Numbered from the stretch's first letter, positions 54,291-63,991 are shown. The stretch is 64,000 nt of DNA from Pseudomonas sp. R37(2017) (GCF_002113375.1 NZ_NEHO01000007.1:241941-305940); one strand, 5' to 3'. The notes: generated by a model not told the origin, from the letters alone. Numbers and translations are program-made.

Positions 54291-57203
54291 TTACAGCCCT
54301 TCCGCAAGCACCTTCGACAGCATGTCCACGAAGAAATCCACGCTCTGGCGCGAAGTGACCATCGGTGGCTTGATCTTGAGGATGTTCAGGTAGTCGCCGG
54401 TCGGCTGCATGAAGATCCCCAGTTCACGCAAGCGATCGCACAGTGCGGTGGTTTCTTCGGTGGCCGGCTCCAGGGTTTCGCGGTTGCGGATCAGTTCGAC
54501 GCCCAGGTAGAAACCGGAACCGTGCACCGCGCCCACTAACGGATGAATATCGATCAAGGCTTCGAGGCGCTTCTTGAAGTGCCCGCCAACGATCTGGGCG
54601 TTCTCCCAGAGTTTTTCTTCTTCCATCACATCCAGCACGGCCATGCCGACCTGGCAACTGACCGGGCTGCCACCGGCGGACGAGAAGAAGTAACCCTCGG
54701 CCTCCAGCGCCTCGGCGATTTCCCGGCGAGTGATGACCGCGCCCAGTGGCTGGCCGTTGCCCATGCCCTTGGCCATGGTGATGATGTCCGGTACCACGCC
54801 CTGTTCTTCGAAGCCCCAGAAAAAATCGCCCATGCGCCCGTAGCCGACCTGCACTTCGTCGGCGATGCATACACCGCCCCGGGCCCGGACCATGCCATAG
54901 ACCTGCTTCAAGTAGCCCGGTGGCAGCGAGATACCGCCAGCATTTCCGTACACCGGCTCGCAGATGAAACCGCCCAGTTGGCGTTTCTGCTCGGCGATTT
55001 TCGCCAGGTTGTGTTCGACGCTGCGCACGTAGTCAGGCGTACTGTCTGGCCCACGGAATTCACCGCGATAGGTGTTTGGCGCGGTCACCGGGTGTACCCA
55101 GTCCGGGCGGCTGCTCAGTGCCTTGGGGTTATCGGCGATCGAGGTCGACACCGAATCCGCGCCGACCGTCCAGCCGTGATAGGCCTCCAGCACGCTGAGC
55201 ATGTCGCGGCCGCCGCTGTAGGCCCATGCCAGGCGAATCGCCAGGTCGTTGGCCTCGCTGCCGCTGTTGACCAGGAACACACGATCCATGCCGTCAGGGG
55301 ACAGCTTCAACAACCGCTCGGAGAACTCGGCCACGGCTGCGTAGTTGAAGCGCGAGTTGGTGTTGAGCAGGGACCACTGGCGGCTGGCGACCGCTGCCAT
55401 GCGCGGGTGACCGTGACCCAATACCGCGACGTTGTTGAGCATGTCGAGATAGGAGCGGCCCTGCATGTCGATCAAATGGTTGCGCCAGCCGCGTTCGATG
55501 CGCGGCGGGTCAACGTAATAGTGTTTCTGCGTGCGGGCAAAGCTGGCATCGCGCCGGGCCAGCAAGGTCGCTCCGTCGAGCTCGGCTTCGGCATCACAGG
55601 CCAGCCCCAGCAGTGCCGCCGGCGATGGGCACAACGCTTGCCAGGCCGCCGCGCGCGAAGGTGCGCAGAACAACGGCGCATCGACCGACGCGCCACGGCA
55701 CAACTGCACGATCAAAGGCCCGTCGACCGAGCCCAGTACCTGGCCTTTGACCACTGCCGCGCCACTGTGCAGCGACGGCGTGACGCCCCAAAGCCGCACA
55801 CTCGACTGCGGACCGTCCAGTTGCAGCACGCCCGCCGATGGGTGATGCACCACCCCGGCAAACGGCGCTTCGACCGCCGTGCCCTGAGGCACGCGCAACT
55901 CGACGTGCAACGGGCAAGTGTCCGGTTCAGTGGCACTGTCCGGTCGGGTGCGGGACAGGCGGTATTGTCCATAGCGGCTGGCCGCCAGGCCGTGTACCGC
56001 GGCCGCTTCATCCAGCAGGCGCTGATCGACACCCTCCTGTTCCCAGTTCCCGGCCTCGAAATGCGGGCTGAGCACACCCAGGTCGATCAAGGCGAACTCA
56101 CGCCCTACCAGGCTCGGCAACAGCGGCACGAAACCTTCGCTGCCAATGGCGGGCAAATGCTGGCCGACGGCCGTGAGGATCGCCGCTTCCATCAATGCCA
56201 ACGGCACCGACGTGGCCACACGGAAGATTTCCCACTCATGGACCAGATTATCGCGGCTGTAGGCATTGCCCGGGTCGATGCTGACCTGCTGTTCGCCACT
56301 GAGCACCAGCACCGCCGCGCGGGCGACGATCAGCGGCCACAGTGCCAGCAGTTCTTCATGTTGCAACGGGTTGACCGCGTGATAGGCCTGGATTGCCGGC
56401 AAAATGCAGAACGGATCGCCCTCGCCATGATGCAGCAGCGCCGCGCAGGTCACCGACAGATCGGTAATGCGCCAGGTGCGCACCAGGTCGCCGAAATCGA
56501 TCACGCCTTGCAACTGCCAATGGCGTTGCGCATCGCGCTGCCACACCACGTTGTCGTCGGTGATGTCCATGTGAATGGCCTGCACCGGCAGCCTGGCTTC
56601 CAACGGCTGCAAATGCCGTTCGGCCTGTGCGGACGCTTCGACGATCAATTTGCGCTGGGCTTCATCCTTGATCACTGGCAACAAGTGCGCGATCAAGGCG
56701 TGAGCATGGCGGGCGTCCCACTGCAGGGTTCGTTCCAGGCCTGGATGGTCGAAATCCGCCAGGGCCAGGTCCATTTCGCCGCACAGGCGGCCGAAACCGG
56801 AGACCACCGCGGGGGTGAAATACTCGAGGCTGGTCAGCGGCTGGCCTTCGATGTAATCGAGCAGGCGAACCTGTACCGCCTGGCCCCCCACATCCAGAGA
56901 CAGCAGGTCTGCACCGTTTTTTGCGGCGATGACACGCGGCACATGGACATCGGGGTGCGCGCCCAGGTGTTTGAGCCCGGCATGTTGTGCCTGCAGCTCC
57001 AGTACCGAGTAGTCGCCACGGCAGATTTTCAGGACGAAACGTCCCTGTTCGCTGTCGACGCGGTAGTTGAGGTCTTGCTGGCTGCCAAGGGCGTGCAACT
57101 TTCCGCTGAGCCCGTAATGTTCTTCCAGCAGCTCTAGCGCTTGCTCCGCAGTCACTTGCGGGCTGGGCAAACTGGCGCGATGAATCAACGTGGCGAGCGG
57201 CAT
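54291..57203 (-). CDS. Fusion protein: APH-type kinase, M23-like domain and class III aminotransferase
   Basis: 970 residues. Residues about 30-300: APH-kinase fold (VLKICRGDYSVLELQAQHAG, IHMDITDDNVVWQ and IDFGDLVRTWRI as catalytic and metal loops). About 430-530: M23/biotinyl-lipoyl-like beta sandwich (APFAGVVHHPSAGVLQLDG). About 550-970: class III aminotransferase with LVNSGSEANDLAIRLA, CIADEVQVGYGRMG and PLP Lys in ITMAKGMGNGQPLG (about 812). The three-domain order is a known but uncharacterised pseudomonad protein. Role may link amino compound phosphorylation and transamination, inferred only. Confidence 0.9.
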   Translation of the reverse strand: MPLATLIHRASLPSPQVTAEQALELLEEHYGLSGKLHALGSQQDLNYRVDSEQGRFVLKICRGDYSVLELQAQHAGLKHLGAHPDVHVPRVIAAKNGADLLSLDVGGQAVQVRLLDYIEGQPLTSLEYFTPAVVSGFGRLCGEMDLALADFDHPGLERTLQWDARHAHALIAHLLPVIKDEAQRKLIVEASAQAERHLQPLEARLPVQAIHMDITDDNVVWQRDAQRHWQLQGVIDFGDLVRTWRITDLSVTCAALLHHGEGDPFCILPAIQAYHAVNPLQHEELLALWPLIVARAAVLVLSGEQQVSIDPGNAYSRDNLVHEWEIFRVATSVPLALMEAAILTAVGQHLPAIGSEGFVPLLPSLVGREFALIDLGVLSPHFEAGNWEQEGVDQRLLDEAAAVHGLAASRYGQYRLSRTRPDSATEPDTCPLHVELRVPQGTAVEAPFAGVVHHPSAGVLQLDGPQSSVRLWGVTPSLHSGAAVVKGQVLGSVDGPLIVQLCRGASVDAPLFCAPSRAAAWQALCPSPAALLGLACDAEAELDGATLLARRDASFARTQKHYYVDPPRIERGWRNHLIDMQGRSYLDMLNNVAVLGHGHPRMAAVASRQWSLLNTNSRFNYAAVAEFSERLLKLSPDGMDRVFLVNSGSEANDLAIRLAWAYSGGRDMLSVLEAYHGWTVGADSVSTSIADNPKALSSRPDWVHPVTAPNTYRGEFRGPDSTPDYVRSVEHNLAKIAEQKRQLGGFICEPVYGNAGGISLPPGYLKQVYGMVRARGGVCIADEVQVGYGRMGDFFWGFEEQGVVPDIITMAKGMGNGQPLGAVITRREIAEALEAEGYFFSSAGGSPVSCQVGMAVLDVMEEEKLWENAQIVGGHFKKRLEALIDIHPLVGAVHGSGFYLGVELIRNRETLEPATEETTALCDRLRELGIFMQPTGDYLNILKIKPPMVTSRQSVDFFVDMLSKVLAEGL

Positions 57204-57380
57204 ACAACGACCCCTGAAAATTTGTCAGGCGCCTATATCGCCACTGCTTCGGGCGATACGCAACCCCCCCGGGGGCCGGTATGAGGGCATTTGTGGGGGC
57301 AGGCTTGCTCTGGTACTCGCCTCGATCAACGCTTTGCGCAAGAATGACGGCCATTAAACGCATGCCTCTGGAGAGCAACC

Positions 57381-57926
57381 ATGAATGTAGTGACCACCGA
57401 CCTGCCCGGTGTTCTGATCCTCGAACCCAAGGTCTTTGGTGACGAACGTGGTTTCTTCTACGAAAGCTTCAACGCCAGGGCCTTCAAAGAGGCCACCGGA
57501 CTGGATACCGAGTTCGTTCAAGACAATCACTCCCGTTCACAGAAAGGCGTGCTGCGCGGACTGCATTACCAACTGGAAAATACCCAGGGAAAACTGGTCC
57601 GCGTCACGGTGGGTGAAGTGCTGGACGTGGCCGTAGACATCCGTCGCAGCTCGCCGCATTTCGGTAAATGGGTCGCCGTGCGCCTGTCCTCCGACAACCA
57701 TCGCCAGCTCTGGGTCCCGGAAGGTTTCGCCCACGGGTTCGTCGTACTGAGCGAATTTGCCGAATTCCTGTACAAAACCACCGACTATTACACGCCATCG
57801 GCCGAGCGCAGCATTCGCTGGGACGACCCGGACCTGGCCATCGACTGGCAACTGGAAGGCACACCGCAGCTGTCGGCGAAAGATCAGGCCGGCGTGTTTT
57901 TCAAGGATGCCGACGTCTTTGCCTGA
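57381..57926 (+). CDS. rmlC: dTDP-4-dehydrorhamnose 3,5-epimerase
   Basis: 181 residues, cupin fold. FGDERGFFYESFNARAF, the catalytic His in GVLRGLHYQLEN (about 63), VDIRRSSPHFGKWVAV, and Tyr/Asp elements (EFLYKTTDYYTPS, RSIRWDDPDLAIDW). Third step of dTDP-L-rhamnose synthesis for lipopolysaccharide core. rmlB, rmlD and rmlA are not visible here, unlike the usual rmlBDAC operon. Weak REP-like sequence (gtgggggcaggcttgctc) lies just upstream. Confidence 0.96.
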   Translation: MNVVTTDLPGVLILEPKVFGDERGFFYESFNARAFKEATGLDTEFVQDNHSRSQKGVLRGLHYQLENTQGKLVRVTVGEVLDVAVDIRRSSPHFGKWVAVRLSSDNHRQLWVPEGFAHGFVVLSEFAEFLYKTTDYYTPSAERSIRWDDPDLAIDWQLEGTPQLSAKDQAGVFFKDADVFA

Positions 57927-58013
57927 AACACCGGCCAACGCTCGTCGATCAAGATGCAGCTGACCCAAGGCGTGCAAGCCTAGGCATAATGCGCCTGTAC
58001 CCACAGGCGCCCG

Positions 58014-59828
58014 ATGCTCATGACTCCTACCCTTCCCCCCAGACCCCGTTGGCGCAGCCTGGCCCTGCTGGCACTGTGCCTGGCCCCCTTGCTGTGGCCG
58101 CTGGAGCATCTGGCCGAGCGTTATTACCGCAGCGAGTTGGCCAGTCAGAATCGTCAGACCCTCGACCTCTATGTCGCCAACCTGTTGGGTACCCTGCACC
58201 GCTATGAAGTGTTGCCGCAGATCCTCGGCGACCTGCCGGCCCTGCGCGCCGTGCTCGGTGCACCGGACGATGGCGTTACCCAGGGCAACGCCAACCGCCT
58301 GCTGAAAAATATCGCCACCCAGACCGGCGCCGAAGTCATGTACCTGATGGACGCCACCGGCAAGACCCTGGCCGCCTCCAACTGGGACAAGCACGACAGC
58401 TTCGTCGGGCGCAATTTTTCCTTCCGGCCATATTTCAGCGAAGCCATGGCCGGGCGGCTCGGGCGCTTTTTCGGTTTGGGCACTACCTCCGCCAAGCGCG
58501 GTTACTTCTTCGCCGCCGGTGTACGCGATGGCGAAAAAATTGTCGGTGTGCTGGTGGTCAAGGTTGACCTCGACCACACCGAAAGCCTCTGGGGCAAAAC
58601 CCCGGAACAACTGCTGCTGACCGACCACAATGGCGTGGTCATTCTCACCTCGCGACCGGAGTGGCGATTCCGTTCGACACGCCCGCTGAACGAGAACGAA
58701 AGCAAAGCCATTACGGCGATACAACCCTACCCAACCCGCGAGCCCAAACCGCTGAAGCTCAACCCCAATGCCTGGCTGACCCAGACCCGGCAGATTGCCG
58801 AAACCGGCTGGGACGTCAGCATCCTCGCCCCGCGCACCTTGATCGACCGCCCGGTGCGCACGGTGGTGGCCATCGGTGGCGCAGCGTTGCTGGTGTTGAT
58901 GCTGCTGCTCGGCCTGATGATGCAGCGCCGTCGCCATTATCTCGAACGCATTGCTTTCGAAGCCAAGGCCCGCCGCGAGCTGGAAGGCCGGGTCGCCGAG
59001 CGCACCAGCGATCTCGAAGGCCTGAACCGGCGCCTGAAACAGGAAGTGCTGGAGCGTGAACAGGCCCAGCAGGAACTGGTACGCGCCCAGGATGATCTGG
59101 TGCAGGCCGGCAAGTTGTCGGCACTGGGCACGATGTCGGCGAGCATCAGCCACGAACTCAATCAGCCGCTGGCAGCGATTCGCAGCTACGCGGAAAACGC
59201 CGAGGTACTGCTCGATCACCAGCGCACCGACGATGCCCGCGGCAACCTCAAGCTGATCAGCGAATTGACCGGTCGCATGGCCTCGATCATCGCCCACCTG
59301 CGCGCCTTCGCCCGGCGCGACCGCCACGCCCCGGAAAGCGTCGCCCTGCAACCGGCGCTGGACGATGCCCTGGCCTTGCTGGCCAAGCGTCGACGCAGCA
59401 TGGACGTCGAGCTGATCCGCGACTTGCCCGCCGCCACCCTGTGGGTCGAGGCCGGGGAAACCCGCCTGCGCCAGGTGCTCGGCAATCTGCTGGCCAACGC
59501 CCTGGATGCCCTGACGGAAAAAGGCCCGCCACGTAAACTCTGGCTAAGTGCCCAATCCACGGCCGATGGCGTCAACCTGTACATTCGCGACAACGGTCCC
59601 GGTTTTTGCATGGAAGCCCTCGGGCGCGCCAGCGAGCCGTTCTACACCACCAAGACCCGCACCCAGGGCCTGGGTCTGGGGCTGGCGATTTGCGAAACCC
59701 TGATGCGCGCCTTCGGTGGTGAACTGTCGTTCGCCAATCACAAAGAGGGCGGCGCTTTGATTACCCTGAAGCTGCGCGCAGGCGCACCCGGCGTGAGCCT
59801 GCAACCGTCCGAGGACCGAAGTGCATGA
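58014..59828 (+). CDS. dctB: Sensor histidine kinase DctB-like
   Basis: 604 residues (start ATG 58014; ATG 58020 also possible). TM1 near 15-35, dCache-type periplasmic domain about 45-285 (LDLYVANLLGTLHRYEVLPQ, FVGRNFSFRPYFSEAMAGR), TM2 near 288-308 (VVAIGGAALLVLMLLLGLMM), coiled coil, HisKA with phospho-His in SASISHELNQPLAAIR (about 378), ATPase N-box NLLANALDALTEKG and DNGPGF. Known DctB senses C4-dicarboxylates. Overlaps dctD by 4 bp. Confidence 0.93.
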   Translation: MLMTPTLPPRPRWRSLALLALCLAPLLWPLEHLAERYYRSELASQNRQTLDLYVANLLGTLHRYEVLPQILGDLPALRAVLGAPDDGVTQGNANRLLKNIATQTGAEVMYLMDATGKTLAASNWDKHDSFVGRNFSFRPYFSEAMAGRLGRFFGLGTTSAKRGYFFAAGVRDGEKIVGVLVVKVDLDHTESLWGKTPEQLLLTDHNGVVILTSRPEWRFRSTRPLNENESKAITAIQPYPTREPKPLKLNPNAWLTQTRQIAETGWDVSILAPRTLIDRPVRTVVAIGGAALLVLMLLLGLMMQRRRHYLERIAFEAKARRELEGRVAERTSDLEGLNRRLKQEVLEREQAQQELVRAQDDLVQAGKLSALGTMSASISHELNQPLAAIRSYAENAEVLLDHQRTDDARGNLKLISELTGRMASIIAHLRAFARRDRHAPESVALQPALDDALALLAKRRRSMDVELIRDLPAATLWVEAGETRLRQVLGNLLANALDALTEKGPPRKLWLSAQSTADGVNLYIRDNGPGFCMEALGRASEPFYTTKTRTQGLGLGLAICETLMRAFGGELSFANHKEGGALITLKLRAGAPGVSLQPSEDRSA

Positions 59829-61219
59829 CCATCGACAACCGCATTCAGGTCGTGTTGATCGACGACGATCCCCACCTGCGCCAAGCCCTGAGCCAGACGC
59901 TGGACCTGGCCGGCCTGAAAATCCTGCCGCTGGCCGAAGCCAAGGGCCTGGCCGCGCAACTGGAGCGTGACTGGCCGGGTGTGGTGGTCAGCGACATCCG
60001 CATGCCCGGCATGGACGGTCTGGAACTGCTGACCGAATTGCATGCCCAGGACCCCGAGCTGCCGGTGCTGCTGATCACCGGCCACGGCGATGTGCCGTTG
60101 GCGGTACAGGCCATGCGCGCCGGGGCCTATGACTTCCTGGAAAAACCCTTCGCCAGCGACGCCCTGCTCGACAGCGTGCGTCGCGCGCTGGCCCTGCGCC
60201 GGCTGGTGCTGGACAACCGCAGCCTGCGGCTGGCCTTGAGCGACCGCAATGAACTGAGCACCCGCCTGGTTGGTCACTCACCTTCGATGCTGCGCCTGCG
60301 CGAGCAGATCGGCGCCCTGGCCGCGACCAAGGCCGATGTGCTGATCCTCGGCGAAACCGGCGCAGGCAAAGAAGTCGTGGCCCGGGCGTTGCACGATTTA
60401 TCCAACCGCCGCAACGGACCGTTCGTGGCGATCAATGCCGGTGCCCTGGCCGAATCGGTGGTCGAAAGCGAGCTGTTCGGTCACGAGCCCGGCGCCTTCA
60501 CCGGCGCGCAGAAACGCCGCATCGGCAAGTTCGAATTCGCCAACGGCGGCACGCTGTTCCTCGATGAAATCGAAAGCATGAGCCTGGATGTACAGGTCAA
60601 ACTGCTGCGCTTGCTGCAAGAGCGGGTGGTCGAACGCCTGGGTGGCAATCAACTGATTCCGCTGGACATCCGCATCATCGCCGCTACCAAGGAAGACCTG
60701 CGCCAGGCGGCCGATCAAGGGCGTTTCCGTGCCGACCTGTATTACCGCCTGAACGTTGCGCCGCTACGAATTCCACCACTGCGCGAACGGGGCGAGGATG
60801 CGCTGATGCTGTTCCAGCATTTTGCCGATGAAGCCAGTGCCCGCCACGGTTTGCCGCCCCATGAACTGCAACCGGGGCAACGTGCCTTGCTGCTGCGCCA
60901 CACCTGGCCCGGCAACGTTCGCGAGCTGCAAAACGCCGCCGAGCGCTTTGCCCTTGGACTGGAACTGGCCCTCGACAACAACTCGCCGGATGGCAGCGCC
61001 GACAACCGGGTTGCAGCCGTCAGCGGAGGATTGAGCGAGCAAGTCGAGAACTTCGAAAAAACACTCATCGCCGCTGAACTGGCGCGCTCGCACAGCTCCG
61101 TGCGCAGCGTCGCCGAAGCCCTCGGCATTCCGCGCAAGACCTTGCACGACAAGCTGCGCAAACACGGCCTGAGCTTCGCCGACGGTGGCGCCTCGGCCCA
61201 CTCTGACGACCTCGACTGA
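59825..61219 (+). CDS. dctD: Sigma-54-dependent response regulator DctD-like
   Basis: 464 residues. Receiver domain with phospho-Asp57 (VVVSDIRMPGMDGLEL); AAA+ domain with Walker A GETGAGKEVVARAL (about 176), sigma-54 contact loop GAFTGA (about 224), Walker B GTLFLDEIESM, and a Fis-type HTH at the end (SVRSVAEALGIPRKTLHDKL). Activates sigma-54 promoters for C4-dicarboxylate uptake in known members. The usual dctPQM genes are not adjacent. Confidence 0.95.
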   Translation: MTIDNRIQVVLIDDDPHLRQALSQTLDLAGLKILPLAEAKGLAAQLERDWPGVVVSDIRMPGMDGLELLTELHAQDPELPVLLITGHGDVPLAVQAMRAGAYDFLEKPFASDALLDSVRRALALRRLVLDNRSLRLALSDRNELSTRLVGHSPSMLRLREQIGALAATKADVLILGETGAGKEVVARALHDLSNRRNGPFVAINAGALAESVVESELFGHEPGAFTGAQKRRIGKFEFANGGTLFLDEIESMSLDVQVKLLRLLQERVVERLGGNQLIPLDIRIIAATKEDLRQAADQGRFRADLYYRLNVAPLRIPPLRERGEDALMLFQHFADEASARHGLPPHELQPGQRALLLRHTWPGNVRELQNAAERFALGLELALDNNSPDGSADNRVAAVSGGLSEQVENFEKTLIAAELARSHSSVRSVAEALGIPRKTLHDKLRKHGLSFADGGASAHSDDLD

Positions 61220-61259
61220 GCCACCGTCCAATCATCCACTTGAAACAAGAGGCCCCTGA

Positions 61260-61715
61260 ATGAGCCGCGACAGTCGACAACTGGAATCAGTCCTCCATCA
61301 CGACATTCCCCTCACCCGGGACATGGGTCTCAAAGTGCTCGACTGGCATGACCAGCAACTGCGCCTGTACTTGCCGCTGGAAGCCAACGTCAACCACAAG
61401 AGCACCATGTTCGGCGGCAGCCTGTATTGTGGCGCGGTCCTGGTCGGTTGGGGCTGGCTGCATTTGCGCCTCAAGGAAGAAGGCATTACCGACGGGCACA
61501 TCGTGATTCAGGAAGGGCAGATCAGCTATCCGCTGCCGGTGACGGGCGATGCCAACGCCATTTGCCAGGCACCGGACCCGGTGATCTGGAAGAAATTCCT
61601 GACCACCTTCCAGCGATATGGCCGAGCGCGATTGACGCTCAATACGCGGGTCGTCAATGACGGCCGTGATGAGGATGCGGTGAGGTTTGTCGGGCAGTAC
61701 GTACTGCACCGTTAA
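61260..61715 (+). CDS. Hotdog-fold thioesterase-like protein (YiiD_C domain)
   Basis: 151 residues. Hotdog features: PLEANVNHKSTMFGGSLYCGAVLVGWGW, with the HKSTMFGGS helix start, then ARLTLNTRVVNDG. This is the YiiD C-terminal domain form. Probable thioesterase; substrate unknown. Lies 40 bp after dctD on the same strand and ends just before the REPIN. Confidence 0.85.
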   Translation: MSRDSRQLESVLHHDIPLTRDMGLKVLDWHDQQLRLYLPLEANVNHKSTMFGGSLYCGAVLVGWGWLHLRLKEEGITDGHIVIQEGQISYPLPVTGDANAICQAPDPVIWKKFLTTFQRYGRARLTLNTRVVNDGRDEDAVRFVGQYVLHR

Positions 61716-61726
61716 GCACCATTACT

Positions 61727-61856
61727 CCTGTAGGAGCGAGTGCCCGCTTGCGGCACGCTCGCGATGGTCGTCAACGATAATGCGGGCAACCTGACACCCC
61801 GCGGTGCCTGGTCCTCCATCGCGAGCATGCCGCAAGCGGGCACTCGCTCCTACAGG
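61727..61856. repeat. REPIN: inverted pair of REP elements
   Basis: Two 41-nt arms, 61727-61767 (cctgtaggagcgagtgcccg start) and 61816-61856, form a near-perfect inverted pair with a 48-nt spacer. Sequence and layout match REP/REPIN elements of fluorescent pseudomonads, which are mobilised by RAYT transposases and sit between convergent genes, as here. The right arm supplies the stop codon of cysQ (TAG at 61850-61852). Confidence 0.9.
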
Positions 61857-62677
61857 GCTGCGAGCGCCAGCAGTTTCTCCCGCCACGCCGCCTTGGCCGG
61901 CAACGCCAGAAAGAACGGGTTCAACAGCGACTCCCGCGCCGGATAGCTGAACGGCTCGCCACTCAGCTCCAGCACTTCACCGCCCGCGCCTTCCAGCACA
62001 CCTTGCGCCGCCGCCGTGTCCCACTGCGAAGTCGGCGCCAGGCGCGGATAACAATCCGCGACCCCTTCAGCCAGCAGACAAAATTTCAGCGAACTGCCGA
62101 TATTGGCCAGTTGCAGCTCGCCAAGGCTTGCGCTCAAACCCGCCAGCAAACGCTCCTGCTCCGGGCTCGAATGGCGACGGCTGGCGACCACTGTGAATGA
62201 CTCACCTGGCGCCAGCGCATCACGCACCTTGATCGCCACGGGCGTGTCACCTTTATCGCCACGCCAGGCACCGAGGCCGGCGCCACCAACATAGAAGCGA
62301 CCGTTGGTCGGCATCGACACCACGCCGAACACCACTCGACCTTTTTCGATCAGGGCGATGTTGACGGTGAACTCTTCGCTGCCGCTGATGAACTCCTTGG
62401 TGCCGTCCAGCGGATCGACCAACCACCAGCGCTGCCATCCAGCCCGCACGCTTTGGGGAATGTTGGCGTCCTCTTCGGAGAGCACCGGGATGCCCGGATC
62501 GAGCGCCGTCAGCCCGGCCAGGATCAGGTGATGCGCAGCCAGGTCGGCCGCGGTCACCGGCGAATCATCAGCCTTTGCCGTGACGGCGGTGCCTGTGCGC
62601 CAGAACGGCAGGATCGCGTCACCGGCCTGCAAGGCCAGTTCAACCACCGGCGCCATCAACGGGTGCGGGAAATTCAT
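61850..62677 (-). CDS. cysQ: 3'(2'),5'-bisphosphate nucleotidase CysQ
   Basis: 275 residues of the inositol-monophosphatase fold. Metal motifs: SEEDANIP (Glu), WLVDPLDGTKEFISGSEEFTVN (DPLDGT) and SQWDTAAAQGVLEGAGGEVLE (WD-x-AA). Converts PAP to AMP during sulfate assimilation. Overlaps nudE by 4 bp, forming the cysQ-nudE pair. The stop codon lies in the REP element. Confidence 0.94.
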   Translation of the reverse strand: MNFPHPLMAPVVELALQAGDAILPFWRTGTAVTAKADDSPVTAADLAAHHLILAGLTALDPGIPVLSEEDANIPQSVRAGWQRWWLVDPLDGTKEFISGSEEFTVNIALIEKGRVVFGVVSMPTNGRFYVGGAGLGAWRGDKGDTPVAIKVRDALAPGESFTVVASRRHSSPEQERLLAGLSASLGELQLANIGSSLKFCLLAEGVADCYPRLAPTSQWDTAAAQGVLEGAGGEVLELSGEPFSYPARESLLNPFFLALPAKAAWREKLLALAAL

Positions 62678-63240
62678 GGCTGGAACGCTCCACGCTGAGT
62701 CAACAGATCTCGGGCCAGATACAGCGCCGCCAAGGCACGGCCTTCAGTGAATTGCGGGTTTTGCGCCAACGCCGAGAGTTCACGCAGATTGACCTTGTCC
62801 ACCCGCATCGGCTCGGGTTCGTCACCCTCCAGACGCTCTTCGTAGAGGTCAGTGGCCAGCACCACCTGGATCTTCTGGCTCATGTATCCGGGAGACAGCG
62901 ACAACTCGGTCAGGTGCTCCAGTTGCCGCGCGCCGAAACCGGCCTCTTCCTTGAGCTCACGCTCGGCCGCCGCCAGCACGTCTTCACCCGGTTCGATCAA
63001 GCCCTTGGGCAACGACATTTCATATTCATCCGTACCGCCGCAATACTCCTCGACCAGCACCGCATGCTCGGCATCGAGCATCGCCACAATCATCACCGCG
63101 CCGTACCCGGCCCCCTTGCCGACCAGCCGTTCATAGGTGCGCTCTACGCCGTTGGAAAAGCGCAACTTCAGCTCTTCGACGCAGAACAATCGACTGGTGG
63201 CGACAATTTCGCGGGCGAGTAGGGTGGGTTTCTGGCGCAT
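62674..63240 (-). CDS. nudE: ADP compounds hydrolase NudE
   Basis: 188 residues. NUDIX box: GLIEPGEDVLAAAERELKEEAGFG with REL-x-EEAG intact. QLEHLTELSLSPGYMSQKIQVVLA is typical of NudE. Hydrolyses ADP-ribose, NADH and Ap3A-type compounds. Divergent from yrfG with promoters in the 88-bp gap. Confidence 0.93.
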   Translation of the reverse strand: MRQKPTLLAREIVATSRLFCVEELKLRFSNGVERTYERLVGKGAGYGAVMIVAMLDAEHAVLVEEYCGGTDEYEMSLPKGLIEPGEDVLAAAERELKEEAGFGARQLEHLTELSLSPGYMSQKIQVVLATDLYEERLEGDEPEPMRVDKVNLRELSALAQNPQFTEGRALAALYLARDLLTQRGAFQP

Positions 63241-63328
63241 GCAAAGCTCCTTGGCGTGAACGCGCTACTATAACGCGGCTTTCCCGATTGTTTACGCCAG
63301 AAATCTTTCTACTGCCCGAGACGTTGCC

Positions 63329-63991
63329 ATGCCTTCATTACCCTGGTCCGACATCGATACCGTTCTTCTGGACATGGACGGCACGCTTCTGGACCTGCAT
63401 TTCGACAACCACTTCTGGATGGAGCACCTGCCCCAGCGTTACGCCGAACTGCACGGGGTCAGCCGGGCCATGGCCGAGATGGAATTGCAGCCGTTGTTCG
63501 AGCGCAATGCCGGCCAGTTGCAGTGGTACTGCCTGGACTTCTGGAGCGCCGAACTGAAGCTTTCGGTGCGCGACCTGAAACTGGAAACCGCCCATCTGAT
63601 CGCCCTGCGACCGGATGCCGATACCTTTCTGGCGGCGATCAAACGGGCCGGCAAGCGCGTGGTGCTGATCACCAATGCCCATCGGGATGCACTGTCCTTA
63701 AAGCTGGAAAAAATCGAACTGGCGCCGTACTTCGAGCGGTTGATCAGTTCCCATGACTACGGCTTCCCCAAGGAAAACCCGCAGTTCTGGGATGCGTTGC
63801 AAACCGACATCGGTTTCGATCCGGCGCGCAGCCTGTTCATCGACGACACTTTGCCGATCCTGCGCAGCGCAAGGGACTTTGGCGTCGCGCATTTGCTGGC
63901 CGTGCGCGAACCGGACAGCCGCAAGGGGCCGAAGGATACGGCGGAGTTTGCGGCGGTCGGGGATTATCTGGATTTGATTGCAGGGCTCTAG
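63329..63991 (+). CDS. yrfG: HAD-superfamily GMP/IMP nucleotidase YrfG
   Basis: 220 residues. HAD motifs: VLLDMDGTLLDLHFD (DMDGT, nucleophile Asp), RVVLITNAHRD, Lys in DYGFPKENPQFW, and SLFIDDTLPILRSA. Dephosphorylates IMP and GMP in the E. coli homolog. Position after nudE is conserved in pseudomonads; the gene is complete before the window end. Confidence 0.94.
   Translation: MPSLPWSDIDTVLLDMDGTLLDLHFDNHFWMEHLPQRYAELHGVSRAMAEMELQPLFERNAGQLQWYCLDFWSAELKLSVRDLKLETAHLIALRPDADTFLAAIKRAGKRVVLITNAHRDALSLKLEKIELAPYFERLISSHDYGFPKENPQFWDALQTDIGFDPARSLFIDDTLPILRSARDFGVAHLLAVREPDSRKGPKDTAEFAAVGDYLDLIAGL

Noticed and set aside
54543..57137. 864-codon plus-strand frame antisense to the fused kinase/aminotransferase gene
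   Set aside because: Mirror of a long GC-rich gene; no domain and composition rich in His/Arg/Gln typical of antisense frames.
57537..59351. 604-codon minus-strand frame across rmlC and dctB
   Set aside because: Antisense of two well-supported genes and spans their intergenic region.
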